From Marinobacter maritimus (GTDB taxonomy: Bacteria; Pseudomonadota; Gammaproteobacteria; Pseudomonadales; Oleiphilaceae), in contig NZ_VCGW01000001.1 in NCBI RefSeq assembly GCF_007671675.1, positions 806,001-870,000 of the forward strand: 64,000 nt of DNA, given 5' to 3'. The translations under genes and the position numbers were made by a program. The notes under the pieces were generated by a model. That model was not told the origin of the DNA, made no database searches, and saw only the letters and a program-made list of their open reading frames with translations. Positions 54,252-63,132 of this stretch are shown piece by piece (position 1 is the stretch's first letter; every line of letters starts with the position of its first letter).

Positions 54252-55091
54252 TTACTTCTGCTTTTTGTAGATGTTCTCGTACACGTAGTTGGTGGCTTCT
54301 ACAAACCCATCAATACTGCCGCAGTCAAAGCGTTGGCCCTTGAACTGATACGCCAGCACACATCCGTTCTTCGCTTGCTCGAGCAGTGCATCGGTGATCT
54401 GAATCTCGCCGTTCTTGCCCGCCGGTGTACGTTCCAGAATGTCAAAAATATCCGGTGTGAGAATATAACGGCCAATAATGGCCAGATTGCTTGGTGCGTC
54501 CTCAGGCGCGGGCTTCTCGACCATGTCCGTGATGCGATACAGGCCGTCTTTCATCGATTCACCGGCTATCACACCGTACTTGTGGGTTTCGTCCGCAGGC
54601 ACTTCTTCAATGGCAACGATGGAGCAGCGGAACTGGTTGTACAGCTTAACCATCTGCGTCAGAACGCCGTCTTCACCTTCTCCCGGGCCGATGCAAAAAT
54701 CATCGGCCAGTACCACCGCAAACGGATTGTCCCCCATCAAGTTCCGGCCGCTCAGAATGGCGTGGCCGAGCCCTTTCATTTCAACCTGGCGGGTAAAGGC
54801 AAACGTGTTGTTATCGATCAGGTCCCGGATGGAGGTCAGCAAGCCTTCTTTGCCTGACCCCGCAATCTGGTGTTCGAGCTCGTAGCTCATGTCAAAATGA
54901 TCTTCAATCGCTCGCTTGCCGCGCCCGGTCACAAAGCCGAACTCATGAATGCCGGCTTCGGCTGCTTCTTCAACCCCGTACTGCACCAGTGGCTTGTTAA
55001 CGATGGGCAGTATTTCTTTCGGCATCGCTTTCGTGGCTGGCAGAAAGCGGGTGCCATAACCGGCAACTGGGAAGAGGCACTTTTTGATCAT
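54252..55091 (-). CDS. galU: UTP--glucose-1-phosphate uridylyltransferase GalU
   Basis: Makes UDP-glucose, precursor for GalE, Ugd and the OpgH glucosyltransferase in this window. The nucleotidyltransferase motif FPVAGYGTRFLPATKAMPKE opens the protein, and the EKP of MVEKPAPEDAPSNLAIIGRY follows the catalytic centre. Its 279 residues are standard. Start at 55091, as AAGGA stands 8 bases ahead; the ATG three codons earlier is too close to that site. Confidence 0.95.
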   Translation of the reverse strand: MIKKCLFPVAGYGTRFLPATKAMPKEILPIVNKPLVQYGVEEAAEAGIHEFGFVTGRGKRAIEDHFDMSYELEHQIAGSGKEGLLTSIRDLIDNNTFAFTRQVEMKGLGHAILSGRNLMGDNPFAVVLADDFCIGPGEGEDGVLTQMVKLYNQFRCSIVAIEEVPADETHKYGVIAGESMKDGLYRITDMVEKPAPEDAPSNLAIIGRYILTPDIFDILERTPAGKNGEIQITDALLEQAKNGCVLAYQFKGQRFDCGSIDGFVEATNYVYENIYKKQK

Positions 55092-55408
55092 CTTATTCAT
55101 CCTTTGGTCGGGAGTCGTAGCGTTTCCATAATTTGAGGCGAGTTTAGCAAGTTATTTGTCTGAGAGGAGAGGACCGGCGGTATTCATTGCGTTTTGTAAT
55201 TGCGGCGACAGACGGGATAATTAGCTTGATTTGCCTGTCATATCTAATACTTAACATGCAGATGTCGCTATAACCTACTGTTTTTAAGAATGTTAAAATT
55301 GTAATTTTTAGCAACCACCACTGGATTCTGGCTCTGTGTTTTTTTAAAGTGGCACGATATTTTTAAAAGCACCGTAATCCTGATTTTATACTTCAATGAG
55401 GCTCTCTT
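55092..55408. other. Divergent intergenic region galU / FhaC-like gene
   Basis: A non-coding stretch of 317 bases that must hold the promoters of both flanking genes. It is AT-rich from about 55240 to 55400. I see no convincing -35/-10 pair. A TGGCACG at 55350-55356 resembles half of a sigma-54 promoter, but the -12 half is not conserved. Confidence 0.4.
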
Positions 55409-56563
55409 GTGGGACGCATACTTCTGGCAGCCCTGATTGTTGGCACTTTTGCCGGACAGGTGTCAGCGAACAGCACAAGATCGCCTGCCGAATCCCCCTT
55501 GTGGGATCTCTATCCTGCAGACCTTCTTCAGTCAGTCACCCGGTACGTCGCGTCCCACTTGGAGTTCTCTGGTGACTCCAGCCAGACCAGTGACAATGCG
55601 GATGGCCGCATCAATGTCACGAGCAATAATCTGATCTGGTCCCAGCACGTGCTAGGCTTGGCTTTTAGCGATTCCGTTGCCAGGCGAGGCAGTGCCGAGT
55701 CTACTACACTTGCGCTGCGGTACGCTTTTCCGCTGGCCGGCAGTGACTTCCGGATAGATCTTGAAAACAGGGATTATTCCGGCGCGGCGAGTGCCTCCGG
55801 GCAGCGTTATGACACCAGGGGAGAGCGCCGCAACCTGAAGATAACGGGTAACCGCTCGCTCTGGTCTTGGGAGGGCGTTGAGGTTGGCAGCGTTTTTTCT
55901 CACTCCAGCGGCAAGAGCAGCGCGTTTGAAGATTCCGTATGGGTTGAAAATTCCACCCATCAGCTTTCAAGCTTTGGGCTTCAGGGTTCTGCTTCGCAGG
56001 AGCTCTTCGGAGGAATGTACGCAACAACATCCCTGACAGCCATCGGAGGGCTGGATTCTGAAGAAACCACCAACCTATCGGGTCAAACCCATGATTCGGA
56101 TGGCTTTCATAAGCTGGCGGTGGCTGCGTCTCTAAGCAGGGAAGTGCTGAGCTGGAATGTCGGGCTGAACGGGCGCTACCAATTTGCACCCGATGATTTG
56201 CCATCCTCCGAGTATCTTGGCATTGCTGGCCCGAGCATGATGCGAGGGTTTAATGGCCAATCGGTGCGCGTGGCCGAAGGTGGGTGGCTGCGGATGAACG
56301 CCCGCAGCCCAAGCTATCATTGGCCGTTCGCATCGGAACTTAACTCCGCCATTACATTCTCGCTGCTGCAGGGCTGGGCTCCTTACTCTGCGGCCCAGTC
56401 TGACCGTTTTGGCAGCACCAGTACTGGCGAAATCTCTCTGCAGCTCTACTCCCGGGATTTTCACGCCGACATGAGTATCGGTCAGATGCTCAATGCATCT
56501 AACGCGGCGCTCCTGATGCCCACAAGTCCTGATCTTTCCTTCTCGATTTCGGTCGGCATCTGA
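55409..56563 (+). CDS. Small outer-membrane barrel related to ShlB/FhaC family
   Basis: A 384-residue exported protein: signal peptide about 1-21, then strand-rich sequence. The MRGFNGQSV segment near residue 275 resembles the conserved arginine-containing loop (VRGF/Y) of Omp85 and two-partner secretion pores. The length suffices for a 16-stranded barrel, but I see no POTRA domains at the N-terminus, so it is not a standard transporter. GTG start after GAGG. It precedes the opg operon by 117 bases in the same orientation. No secreted TpsA-type partner is nearby. Confidence 0.6.
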   Translation: MGRILLAALIVGTFAGQVSANSTRSPAESPLWDLYPADLLQSVTRYVASHLEFSGDSSQTSDNADGRINVTSNNLIWSQHVLGLAFSDSVARRGSAESTTLALRYAFPLAGSDFRIDLENRDYSGAASASGQRYDTRGERRNLKITGNRSLWSWEGVEVGSVFSHSSGKSSAFEDSVWVENSTHQLSSFGLQGSASQELFGGMYATTSLTAIGGLDSEETTNLSGQTHDSDGFHKLAVAASLSREVLSWNVGLNGRYQFAPDDLPSSEYLGIAGPSMMRGFNGQSVRVAEGGWLRMNARSPSYHWPFASELNSAITFSLLQGWAPYSAAQSDRFGSTSTGEISLQLYSRDFHADMSIGQMLNASNAALLMPTSPDLSFSISVGI

Positions 56564-56680
56564 ACGCCGACCCCTTCTGACAATCGTTTGTCTTTCTAAT
56601 CCCTTGTTACCAAGATGTCACTTGAGGCCTGCCGTATAGCAGGTGTTACATTTACAGGTTGGTTTACAAGGGATTTTGTG

Positions 56681-58246
56681 ATGATTGGACCACGGCTGCC
56701 AGTTTTGTTGTTTCTTTTCGTTCTGATGGCGCTTTCCGGTTACGCTCAGGCGTTCGGCTTCAAGGATGTCGCTGAAAAAGCCAAAGCCCTTGCCGACGAA
56801 ACCTATCAAAAACCAGCACAGGCGCCCGATTTTCTCCGAAACCTGAGCTACACGGATTACCAGTCGATCCGCTTCAATCCCGATCAGAGTCTCTGGCGCT
56901 CAGGCGGGTCCCGGTTTCAGGTGATGATGATTCCCCAAGGCAGCTTTTACACTAATGCTGTCCAGCTCAATGTTATCGACAGCGAAGGCGTGCATCCGAT
57001 CGGGTTCGATAAAAGCCGGTTTGACTATCCCAACCCTGAGCTTGCCAAACGAATTCCTGCGGACCTGGGCTACGCCGGGTTCAAATTAACATACCCGTTG
57101 TCCGGCAAAAAACCGTCCGGGAAGGCCACACAAAACCAGTTTCTGGTGTTTGGAGGCGCAAGTTACTTTCGTGGGGTCGGTGCGAACCAGAACTTCGGGC
57201 TTTCCGGCCGTGGCATTGCGGTCGACACCGGCCTGCCATCCGGCGAGGAATTTCCGGCATTTACCGAGTTCTGGATGGAGCACCCCAAAGCAGACAGCGA
57301 CGTTATGGTTGTTTATGGCCTACTTGACGGCCCGAGCCTCGCAGGTGCCTACCGCTTTGAAATCCATCCGGGTAAAAACACCGAAATGGATGTGACAGCG
57401 CAATTGTTTTTTCGGAACGACGTAGAGCAGCTGGGCCAGGCACCGCTTACATCCATGTTTTACTACGGCGATAACACCCTGCGCCCGCGTGGGGAATGGC
57501 GCCCCCAGGTGCACGATTCCAACGGCCTGCTGATCAACGACGGTGAAACCGGTGAATGGCTCTGGCGCCCGCTGGTTAATCCTGCCGAACTGCAATTGAG
57601 TTTCCACCATGTACAAAACCTGAATGGCTTTGGCTTGATTCAGCGCGACCGCAGATTTGAGGACTTTCAGGACAGCGAAGCCCGCTATGACCGCCGGCCA
57701 AGTATGTGGGTGAAGCCACTTGGCGAGGGCAATGCAGGCTGGGGAAAGGGGCAAGTTGTGCTTGTTGAAATCCCTTCTGGCTCGGAAACCAATGACAACA
57801 TTGTGGCGTTCTTCAAGCCGGAAGAGCCGGTGAAAGCAGGTGAGAGCCGCCGACTGAACTACTCCGTATCCTTTGGTGAGCCTGAAATTACCGGCCATCC
57901 CAGTGGCCGTGCTGTGCGCACCTTTGTGGGTAAGGGCACGATGAACGGTGAGTCGGACAACGCCTTGAGGCTTATCGTCGATTTCAAGGGAGGCGACCTT
58001 TCGGGGATTCGCCCGGACGCTGCGGTTGTCAGCCAGGTAAGCGGTGGTGAAGGTGTTGAAGTAATTGAGCATTTTGTTGAGTACATTGAGGTTGTTGATG
58101 TATGGCGTCTTTCAATTCTCGCAAAGCCGCCGGCAAAAAAGCCGCTTACCTTGCGGGGGTTGCTGAACAAGGATGACAAGCCTGTGACCGAGACATGGAC
58201 GTATCTGCTCGGGCCGGCAACAGACCTTCGGGGGAACCCTCGATAA
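56681..58246 (+). CDS. opgG: Periplasmic glucan biosynthesis protein OpgG
   Basis: Periplasmic protein needed for backbone and branch formation of osmoregulated periplasmic glucans. Sec-type signal peptide about 1-26 (ending GYAQA), then the large beta-sandwich MdoG domain with NLSYTDYQSIRFNPDQSLW, FLVFGGASYFRGVG and GLSGRGIAVDT, and a smaller Ig-like C-terminal domain. The 521-residue length agrees with E. coli OpgG. AAGGGA precedes the ATG at 56681. It starts the opgG-orf-opgH-opgD cluster. Confidence 0.95.
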   Translation: MIGPRLPVLLFLFVLMALSGYAQAFGFKDVAEKAKALADETYQKPAQAPDFLRNLSYTDYQSIRFNPDQSLWRSGGSRFQVMMIPQGSFYTNAVQLNVIDSEGVHPIGFDKSRFDYPNPELAKRIPADLGYAGFKLTYPLSGKKPSGKATQNQFLVFGGASYFRGVGANQNFGLSGRGIAVDTGLPSGEEFPAFTEFWMEHPKADSDVMVVYGLLDGPSLAGAYRFEIHPGKNTEMDVTAQLFFRNDVEQLGQAPLTSMFYYGDNTLRPRGEWRPQVHDSNGLLINDGETGEWLWRPLVNPAELQLSFHHVQNLNGFGLIQRDRRFEDFQDSEARYDRRPSMWVKPLGEGNAGWGKGQVVLVEIPSGSETNDNIVAFFKPEEPVKAGESRRLNYSVSFGEPEITGHPSGRAVRTFVGKGTMNGESDNALRLIVDFKGGDLSGIRPDAAVVSQVSGGEGVEVIEHFVEYIEVVDVWRLSILAKPPAKKPLTLRGLLNKDDKPVTETWTYLLGPATDLRGNPR

Positions 58247-58306
58247 CCGATGTGGCCGTCAATCAGGCGTAATAGCAGGTAGCCGTTAACAGCCAGGGAG
58301 ACGAAC

Positions 58307-58600
58307 GTGGAAGACATTTCCTTCCAGCATGTATTCAGCCGTATGTATAGCTATCTATGTGAGGCTGGTGTCGAAATGACCAGTGAGCGTTGTCGTCAGA
58401 TGCTACAGCTCATTGACGATGCCGTAGCTGAGGTTGGTGAGATCGCGGGTGACTCAGCTGGCGAGCGAGGGCATGGCGCGCGTCTGTTGGAAAACACCAT
58501 GAGCAGATTGCCGGACTACTTTACGATTCCGGATGTATCGACACCCACCGCAGCTCCACCCCTTTGCCGGGGCAGTATCGGGTACTACACCCGTGGATAG
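58307..58600 (+). CDS. Small ORF between opgG and opgH (possible detached OpgH N-terminus)
   Basis: A 97-residue frame with GTG start. The first 70 residues are predicted helical and acidic. The end, APPLCRGSIGYYTRG, recalls the linker just before the first membrane helix in Pseudomonas and E. coli OpgH. It overlaps the opgH frame: the stop lies 68 bases inside opgH if that begins at its ATG, or 8 bases if at the GTG at 58593. It could be a separate coupled gene or the OpgH N-terminal domain displaced by a frameshift. Confidence 0.55.
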   Translation: MEDISFQHVFSRMYSYLCEAGVEMTSERCRQMLQLIDDAVAEVGEIAGDSAGERGHGARLLENTMSRLPDYFTIPDVSTPTAAPPLCRGSIGYYTRG

Positions 58601-60692
58601 TACAACAACGGAAAACCCCGTAAAGCATCGCTGGCGGATGGTTGCGAACCTGCGTCGCGCTGTGTTGATGCTGTTTGTTTTTGGCCAAACTGCCATTGCA
58701 TCTTATTACCTGCTTTGGGTGCTGCCTTATCACGGTGGCACCGCGCTGGAAATCGGCATGCTGGTGCTTTTTGCCATTCTTTATGCATGGATTGCGGTCG
58801 GGTTCTGGACAGCCGTATTCGGATTTGTGATCCGGCTGATGGGCGGCGATCGTCACTCAATTCTCAAACGCCACACAGAGGCAGAGTTGCTGGAAACGCC
58901 GCTGGCGAAAACCGCCGTTCTGCTTCCAATCTATCACGAACCAGTGCACTGGACGCTGAGCGGCCTTAAAGCCGTGTATCGTGACATCGAGCGCACGGGC
59001 CAGATCGAACACTTCGAGTTTTACATACTCTCCGATAGCCGGGATCCCGACGTCTGGCTGGAAGAGCAGGTTGCCTGGAACCAGCTGGCCAAGGATCTTG
59101 GTGGTGAGGGCAGGATTTTCTATCGCCGGCGCCCGGTGAACCTCAATTACAAAAGCGGCAACGTAGCCGATTTTCTCCGCCGTTGGGGGAAGCGCTGTAA
59201 ATATATGGTGGTGCTGGATGCAGACAGTCTGATGACCGGCAGCACCATTGTTCGCATGGTGCGGCTCATGGAACGCGAGCCCGGCGTGGGAATTCTGCAA
59301 ACCAACCCGAACATCATCAACGGCCAATCGCTGTTCGCTCGAATTCAGCAGTTCGCCAACCGGTTCTACTCCACGCTGTTTGCCAATGGGCTGGCTGCAA
59401 TCCAGATGGGAGATGCCGCATTCTGGGGCCATAACGCCATTCTTCGTATTGAACCCTTCATGAACCACTGCGGGCTGCGCAAGCTACCCGGTATCGGGAT
59501 CTTTGGCGGGCCAATCATGAGCCACGATTTTGTTGAGGCTGCGTACATGGGGCGAGCTGGCTACGAAGTCTGGCTGGAGCCGGGGCTGGGGGGCAGCTAC
59601 GAAGAGTCGCCACCTACGTTGGCCGACGAACTGTCGCGGGACAGCCGCTGGGCCAAAGGCAACCTTCAGCACCTGTGGGTTATGTTGCGGGAACCCGGGC
59701 TGCGCTTCGCCCACCGCATGGCGTTTCTGAACGGCATCATGGCCTACGTAGCTTCACCGCTGTGGCTGGGCTTTTTGATTCTTACCACGATTGCAGCCGC
59801 CCAAATGACTCTGTCGCCCATCGAGTATTTTCCCGATGGTCATCAGGGTCTTTTCCCTCTGTGGCCTGAGTGGCGGCCCGAGTGGGCGCTGGGTCTTGCC
59901 CTGAGTACCCTGGCCCTACTGTTTCTGCCAAAATTTCTGGCCATTCTCGACGCGATGATTCACAGATTCACAAAAGAGTTCGGTGGTCTGTTTCGCCTTT
60001 TCTGTAGCGTCATGCTGGAAATTTTGATTTCAGTGTTGCTGGCGCCGTTGCGCATGTGGGCACACAGTCGCTACGTGGTGTCGGCCTTGCTGAACGTTTC
60101 GCTGCAATGGGCGGGGCAGAACCGGACTGAGGAGACTGGCTGGAAGGAAGCCTTCATCACTCAGCTACCCGGGATGGTACTGGGCGGAGGCTGGTCCGCA
60201 TTTGCCTGGAGCCTGGATACAATGTTTTTCCTGTGGTCGTTGCCTGTTGCCGTGCCGCTTATTCTGGCGGCACCGACGGCCGTGTATCTCAGCCGAAATT
60301 CACTGGGGCAGGCTCTTAAGAAGCGCAAGCTCCTGCTTATACCTGAGGAAAGCATTGCGATGCCGCTGCTTGAAGATGCTGTCCGGTATCGCTCTCATGA
60401 GCTTGCGAATTCAACTCTTACACCGCTCGAACAGGCAGTGCTGAGGCTGGATCACAATCGCCTGCATCAGGCGCTGGCTTGGGACCACAGGCATGGCTCG
60501 CGCAAGGCAGAATTGGAGGCGTCTGTGGCCAGATGTCTCAAAGAAGGGCCTGAGGCGCTTTCACGTTCCGAAATGAGCCAGATCGCCCGAGACCGACAAT
60601 CACTCAAAGCACTGCATGAGGGAGCCTGGCGCGCTTCGCCTGGCAGCTTCTGGGGCCGGTGCATAGCTCGGCTGAGTGCTCAAACCAAATGA
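58533..60692 (+). CDS. opgH: Glucan glucosyltransferase OpgH
   Basis: Inner-membrane glycosyltransferase family 2 enzyme that polymerises glucose from UDP-glucose into the OPG backbone. Motifs: LPIYHEPVHWT, ILSDSRDPD, VVLDADSLMTG as the Asp-x-Asp, SHDFVEA, and RDSRWAKGN as the Q/RxxRW-type acceptor site; about eight membrane segments. Its 719 residues lack the roughly 100-residue N-terminal cytoplasmic region of E. coli OpgH (847). The ATG at 58533 has no good ribosome site, so the GTG at 58593 is an alternative. UDP-glucose would come from GalU. Confidence 0.93.
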   Translation: MYRHPPQLHPFAGAVSGTTPVDSTTTENPVKHRWRMVANLRRAVLMLFVFGQTAIASYYLLWVLPYHGGTALEIGMLVLFAILYAWIAVGFWTAVFGFVIRLMGGDRHSILKRHTEAELLETPLAKTAVLLPIYHEPVHWTLSGLKAVYRDIERTGQIEHFEFYILSDSRDPDVWLEEQVAWNQLAKDLGGEGRIFYRRRPVNLNYKSGNVADFLRRWGKRCKYMVVLDADSLMTGSTIVRMVRLMEREPGVGILQTNPNIINGQSLFARIQQFANRFYSTLFANGLAAIQMGDAAFWGHNAILRIEPFMNHCGLRKLPGIGIFGGPIMSHDFVEAAYMGRAGYEVWLEPGLGGSYEESPPTLADELSRDSRWAKGNLQHLWVMLREPGLRFAHRMAFLNGIMAYVASPLWLGFLILTTIAAAQMTLSPIEYFPDGHQGLFPLWPEWRPEWALGLALSTLALLFLPKFLAILDAMIHRFTKEFGGLFRLFCSVMLEILISVLLAPLRMWAHSRYVVSALLNVSLQWAGQNRTEETGWKEAFITQLPGMVLGGGWSAFAWSLDTMFFLWSLPVAVPLILAAPTAVYLSRNSLGQALKKRKLLLIPEESIAMPLLEDAVRYRSHELANSTLTPLEQAVLRLDHNRLHQALAWDHRHGSRKAELEASVARCLKEGPEALSRSEMSQIARDRQSLKALHEGAWRASPGSFWGRCIARLSAQTK

Positions 60693-60711
60693 AGTGACGA
60701 GGAGAGTAGCT

Positions 60712-62298
60712 ATGGATCGACGTATGCTTATGAAAGCACTGGCAGCAGGGCTTGGAGCCAGTGCTCTGCCGCTTGCGCCCCTCGTTTGGGCGCGTGAATC
60801 CGGGATAAGCAGCGATAATAGCGAAAAACCCTTCAGTTATGCCTGGTTGAAAGGCTATGCGCGGGAACTGGCCGCTCAACCATACATATCTCACGAGGGC
60901 GAGCTGCCCCAAAGCCTGAAACAGCTTTCCTGGGACGACTACCAGGCCATCCGGTTTCGCAAGGATCACGCGTTATGGGCTGATAGCGATTCTGCCTTTC
61001 AGGCACAGTTGTTTCATCTGGGGCTGTACTTTCAATCTCCGGTCACCATTCATGAGGTGATCAACGGTAAGGCAACCACGCTTCGCTACAACCCCGAATT
61101 TTTTGATTACGAAGGCGAGCAACCCCTTGGCGACCTGCCGGGCGATCTCGGCTATGCTGGCTTTCGCCTGCATTATCAAACCAACTTCTCCCTGGATCTT
61201 GCGGCTTTTCTCGGCGCCAGCTACTTCCGCGCGGTGGGGTCGGAAATGCAGTACGGGATGTCTGCGAGGGGGCTGGCAATTGATACCGCTGTGAACGGTG
61301 AAGAGGAGTTCCCTCGGTTCAGCGCCTTCTGGCTGGAAAAGCCCCAGCCGGGCAGCCAGGTAATGCGGGTTTGGGCGTTGCTTGATTCACCTAGCACGAC
61401 AGGTGCTTACGCCTTCGTTCTTGACCCGGGCCGCAATATGGTGATGGATGTCGATGTTGCACTGTATCCACGCACCGAAATGAAACGAGCTGGCATTGCG
61501 CCGCTCACAAGTATGTATCAGGTTGGCGAAAACAATCGGCGTATGGATTACGACTGGCGTCCGGAGATCCACGATTCGGACGGCCTGGCCATGCTTTCGG
61601 GCAGCGGCGAATGGCTTTGGCGCCCACTGGAGAACCCGGCTCATCTGCGCTTCAACAGTTTCAGTGATAACAATCCTCAGGGTTTCGGTTTGCTGCAGCG
61701 TGATCGGAATTTTGACCACTACCAGGACGATGGCGTGTTCTATGAACGTCGCCCCAGCGTATGGGTGCAGCCGAAAGGCGAGTGGGGCAAGGGCAGTATT
61801 GATCTGGTGGAGATCCCGACCGTGGATGAAACCTTCGACAACATCGTTGCCTTCTGGCATCCAGAAAAACCGCTGAAGCCTGAACAGGAATATCTGTTCT
61901 CCTACCGGTTGCACTGGGGTGAGCGGGCGCCGGTGAATCCGCGAGAGCTAGCGACCGTGCAGGCAACGCGGGCAGGGCTGGGTGGCGTTATTGGCCAGAA
62001 GCGAGAATACTTCTCCTGGCGTTTTGCGGTAGATTTTGCCGGAGGCGTGCTGGATATGTTGGGTGGTGATGCGGAAGTCGAAGCGGTGATCAGTGCAAGC
62101 CTGGGCGAAGTTGAAATAACCTCAGCCCGGCCATTGTCTGCAATCAACGGCTATAGGGCCATGTTTGATCTCGTTCCGGGGGACTCTGAAGAGCCCATTA
62201 ATATCCGGCTGTATCTGCGCCTGGGCGATGAACCGCTCACAGAAACCTGGGTATACCAGTACTCGCCGCCACCCATGTCCGAACGTAAGCTCTATTGA
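60712..62298 (+). CDS. opgD: Periplasmic glucan biosynthesis protein OpgD (Tat-exported OpgG paralogue)
   Basis: Paralogue of the OpgG encoded four kilobases upstream. The leader MDRRMLMKALAAGLGASA has the twin-arginine pattern typical of OpgD, rather than the Sec leader of OpgG. The MdoG domain follows (LSWDDYQAIRFRKDHALW, FLGASYFRAVGSEMQYG, SARGLAIDTA, EWLWRPLENP). Its 528 residues match. GAGGAGAG precedes the ATG at 60712, 19 bases after opgH. Having both genes flank opgH in one operon suggests co-expression. Confidence 0.92.
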   Translation: MDRRMLMKALAAGLGASALPLAPLVWARESGISSDNSEKPFSYAWLKGYARELAAQPYISHEGELPQSLKQLSWDDYQAIRFRKDHALWADSDSAFQAQLFHLGLYFQSPVTIHEVINGKATTLRYNPEFFDYEGEQPLGDLPGDLGYAGFRLHYQTNFSLDLAAFLGASYFRAVGSEMQYGMSARGLAIDTAVNGEEEFPRFSAFWLEKPQPGSQVMRVWALLDSPSTTGAYAFVLDPGRNMVMDVDVALYPRTEMKRAGIAPLTSMYQVGENNRRMDYDWRPEIHDSDGLAMLSGSGEWLWRPLENPAHLRFNSFSDNNPQGFGLLQRDRNFDHYQDDGVFYERRPSVWVQPKGEWGKGSIDLVEIPTVDETFDNIVAFWHPEKPLKPEQEYLFSYRLHWGERAPVNPRELATVQATRAGLGGVIGQKREYFSWRFAVDFAGGVLDMLGGDAEVEAVISASLGEVEITSARPLSAINGYRAMFDLVPGDSEEPINIRLYLRLGDEPLTETWVYQYSPPPMSERKLY

Positions 62299-62331
62299 GA
62301 AATGCTTGTTTAGGGCGCCATCTCTAACGGA

Positions 62332-62415
62332 TTGTTGACAATATGTATGCAGCATTGTTGACAAAGTGGGCTTCAGGGGATAGTTTTGTCGATATTGCAT
62401 CCAGATTGTCGACAA
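62332..62415 (+). promoter_or_regulatory. Repeated TTGTYGACAA operators and promoter ahead of the GntR gene
   Basis: TTGTTGACAA at 62332-62341 and 62355-62364, and the perfect palindrome TTGTCGACAA at 62406-62415; a partial TTGTCGATA lies near 62387. FCD-type GntR proteins bind closely similar palindromes. A promoter TTGACA (62358-62363) with 17-base spacer and TAGTTT (62381-62386) overlaps the second site, so autorepression of the following gene is likely. Confidence 0.65.
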
Positions 62416-62418
62416 ACT

Positions 62419-63099
62419 ATGCCGGATATCACATCTCAAACCTACACCCGCGCCGATGAGGCCTTCGATTGTCTGCAAACGGCAATCGTAAAAGGGGATC
62501 TTGCGCCGGGTGACAAAATCGGTGAGTTGGATCTCTGCTCACGCTTTGAGTTGACGCGAGGCCCGCTCCGGGAAGCTCTTGGCCGCCTTGAGTCCCGCGG
62601 GCTTCTGGTTCGCCGTCCCCACGCTGGCGTGAAAGTTGTCTCTGTAAGCGCATCGGAGCTGGTTGAGCTATACCGTATTCGTGAAGTCATGGAAGGTCTG
62701 GCTGCCCGCCAGGCTGCCGAACGCATGACCGACCAGGAAATTGCCGACCTAAAGGCCACTCTGGATGCCCACGAAACCATGATCGACGAAGCTCGTGGGC
62801 AGGCCTATTATCAGGCAGAAGGGGATTACGACTTCCACCACCGCATTGCCACCGGTAGTCGAAACACCAAGCTGGCCCAGATGCTCCTGGGTGATCTCTA
62901 TTACATGGTGCGGATGTACCGCTACAGGCTAAGCACCTCTGCCGGTCGCCCCCACCGTGCCCTTGGCGAGCACCGCCGAATTGTAGAAGCCATTGCCCAG
63001 CGTGATGGTGAACTCGCAGAATTTCTGATGAAAAGACACATCAACGCCGCTCGTGAAAATATCGAGAAGCAAATCGAGGAAGGCGTTTTAACTGTCTGA
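62419..63099 (+). CDS. GntR-family (FCD domain) regulator, probably of the methylcitrate cycle
   Basis: A 226-residue repressor: N-terminal winged helix (about 15-75; LCSRFELTRGPLREALGRLESRGLL) and a C-terminal FCD ligand domain (about 85-215), with metal-binding-type His in YDFHHRIA, RPHRALGEHR and MKRHINAARENI. It lies 33 bases ahead of prpB in the same direction, so it probably responds to a propionate or methylcitrate intermediate. The ATG at 62419 lies just after the last operator; a longer frame reaches 62386. Confidence 0.88.
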   Translation: MPDITSQTYTRADEAFDCLQTAIVKGDLAPGDKIGELDLCSRFELTRGPLREALGRLESRGLLVRRPHAGVKVVSVSASELVELYRIREVMEGLAARQAAERMTDQEIADLKATLDAHETMIDEARGQAYYQAEGDYDFHHRIATGSRNTKLAQMLLGDLYYMVRMYRYRLSTSAGRPHRALGEHRRIVEAIAQRDGELAEFLMKRHINAARENIEKQIEEGVLTV

Positions 63100-63132
63100 C
63101 TGTTCTAACTATCTGATAAGAGAGGATCAAAC

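Noticed and set aside
55350..55366. TGGCACG as the -24 half of a sigma-54 promoter before the FhaC-like gene
   Set aside because: The -12 element reads TTTTA instead of TTGCA, so the invariant GC is missing.
55409..56563. Calling the barrel a two-partner secretion transporter
   Set aside because: No POTRA domains are seen and no large secreted partner gene is nearby.
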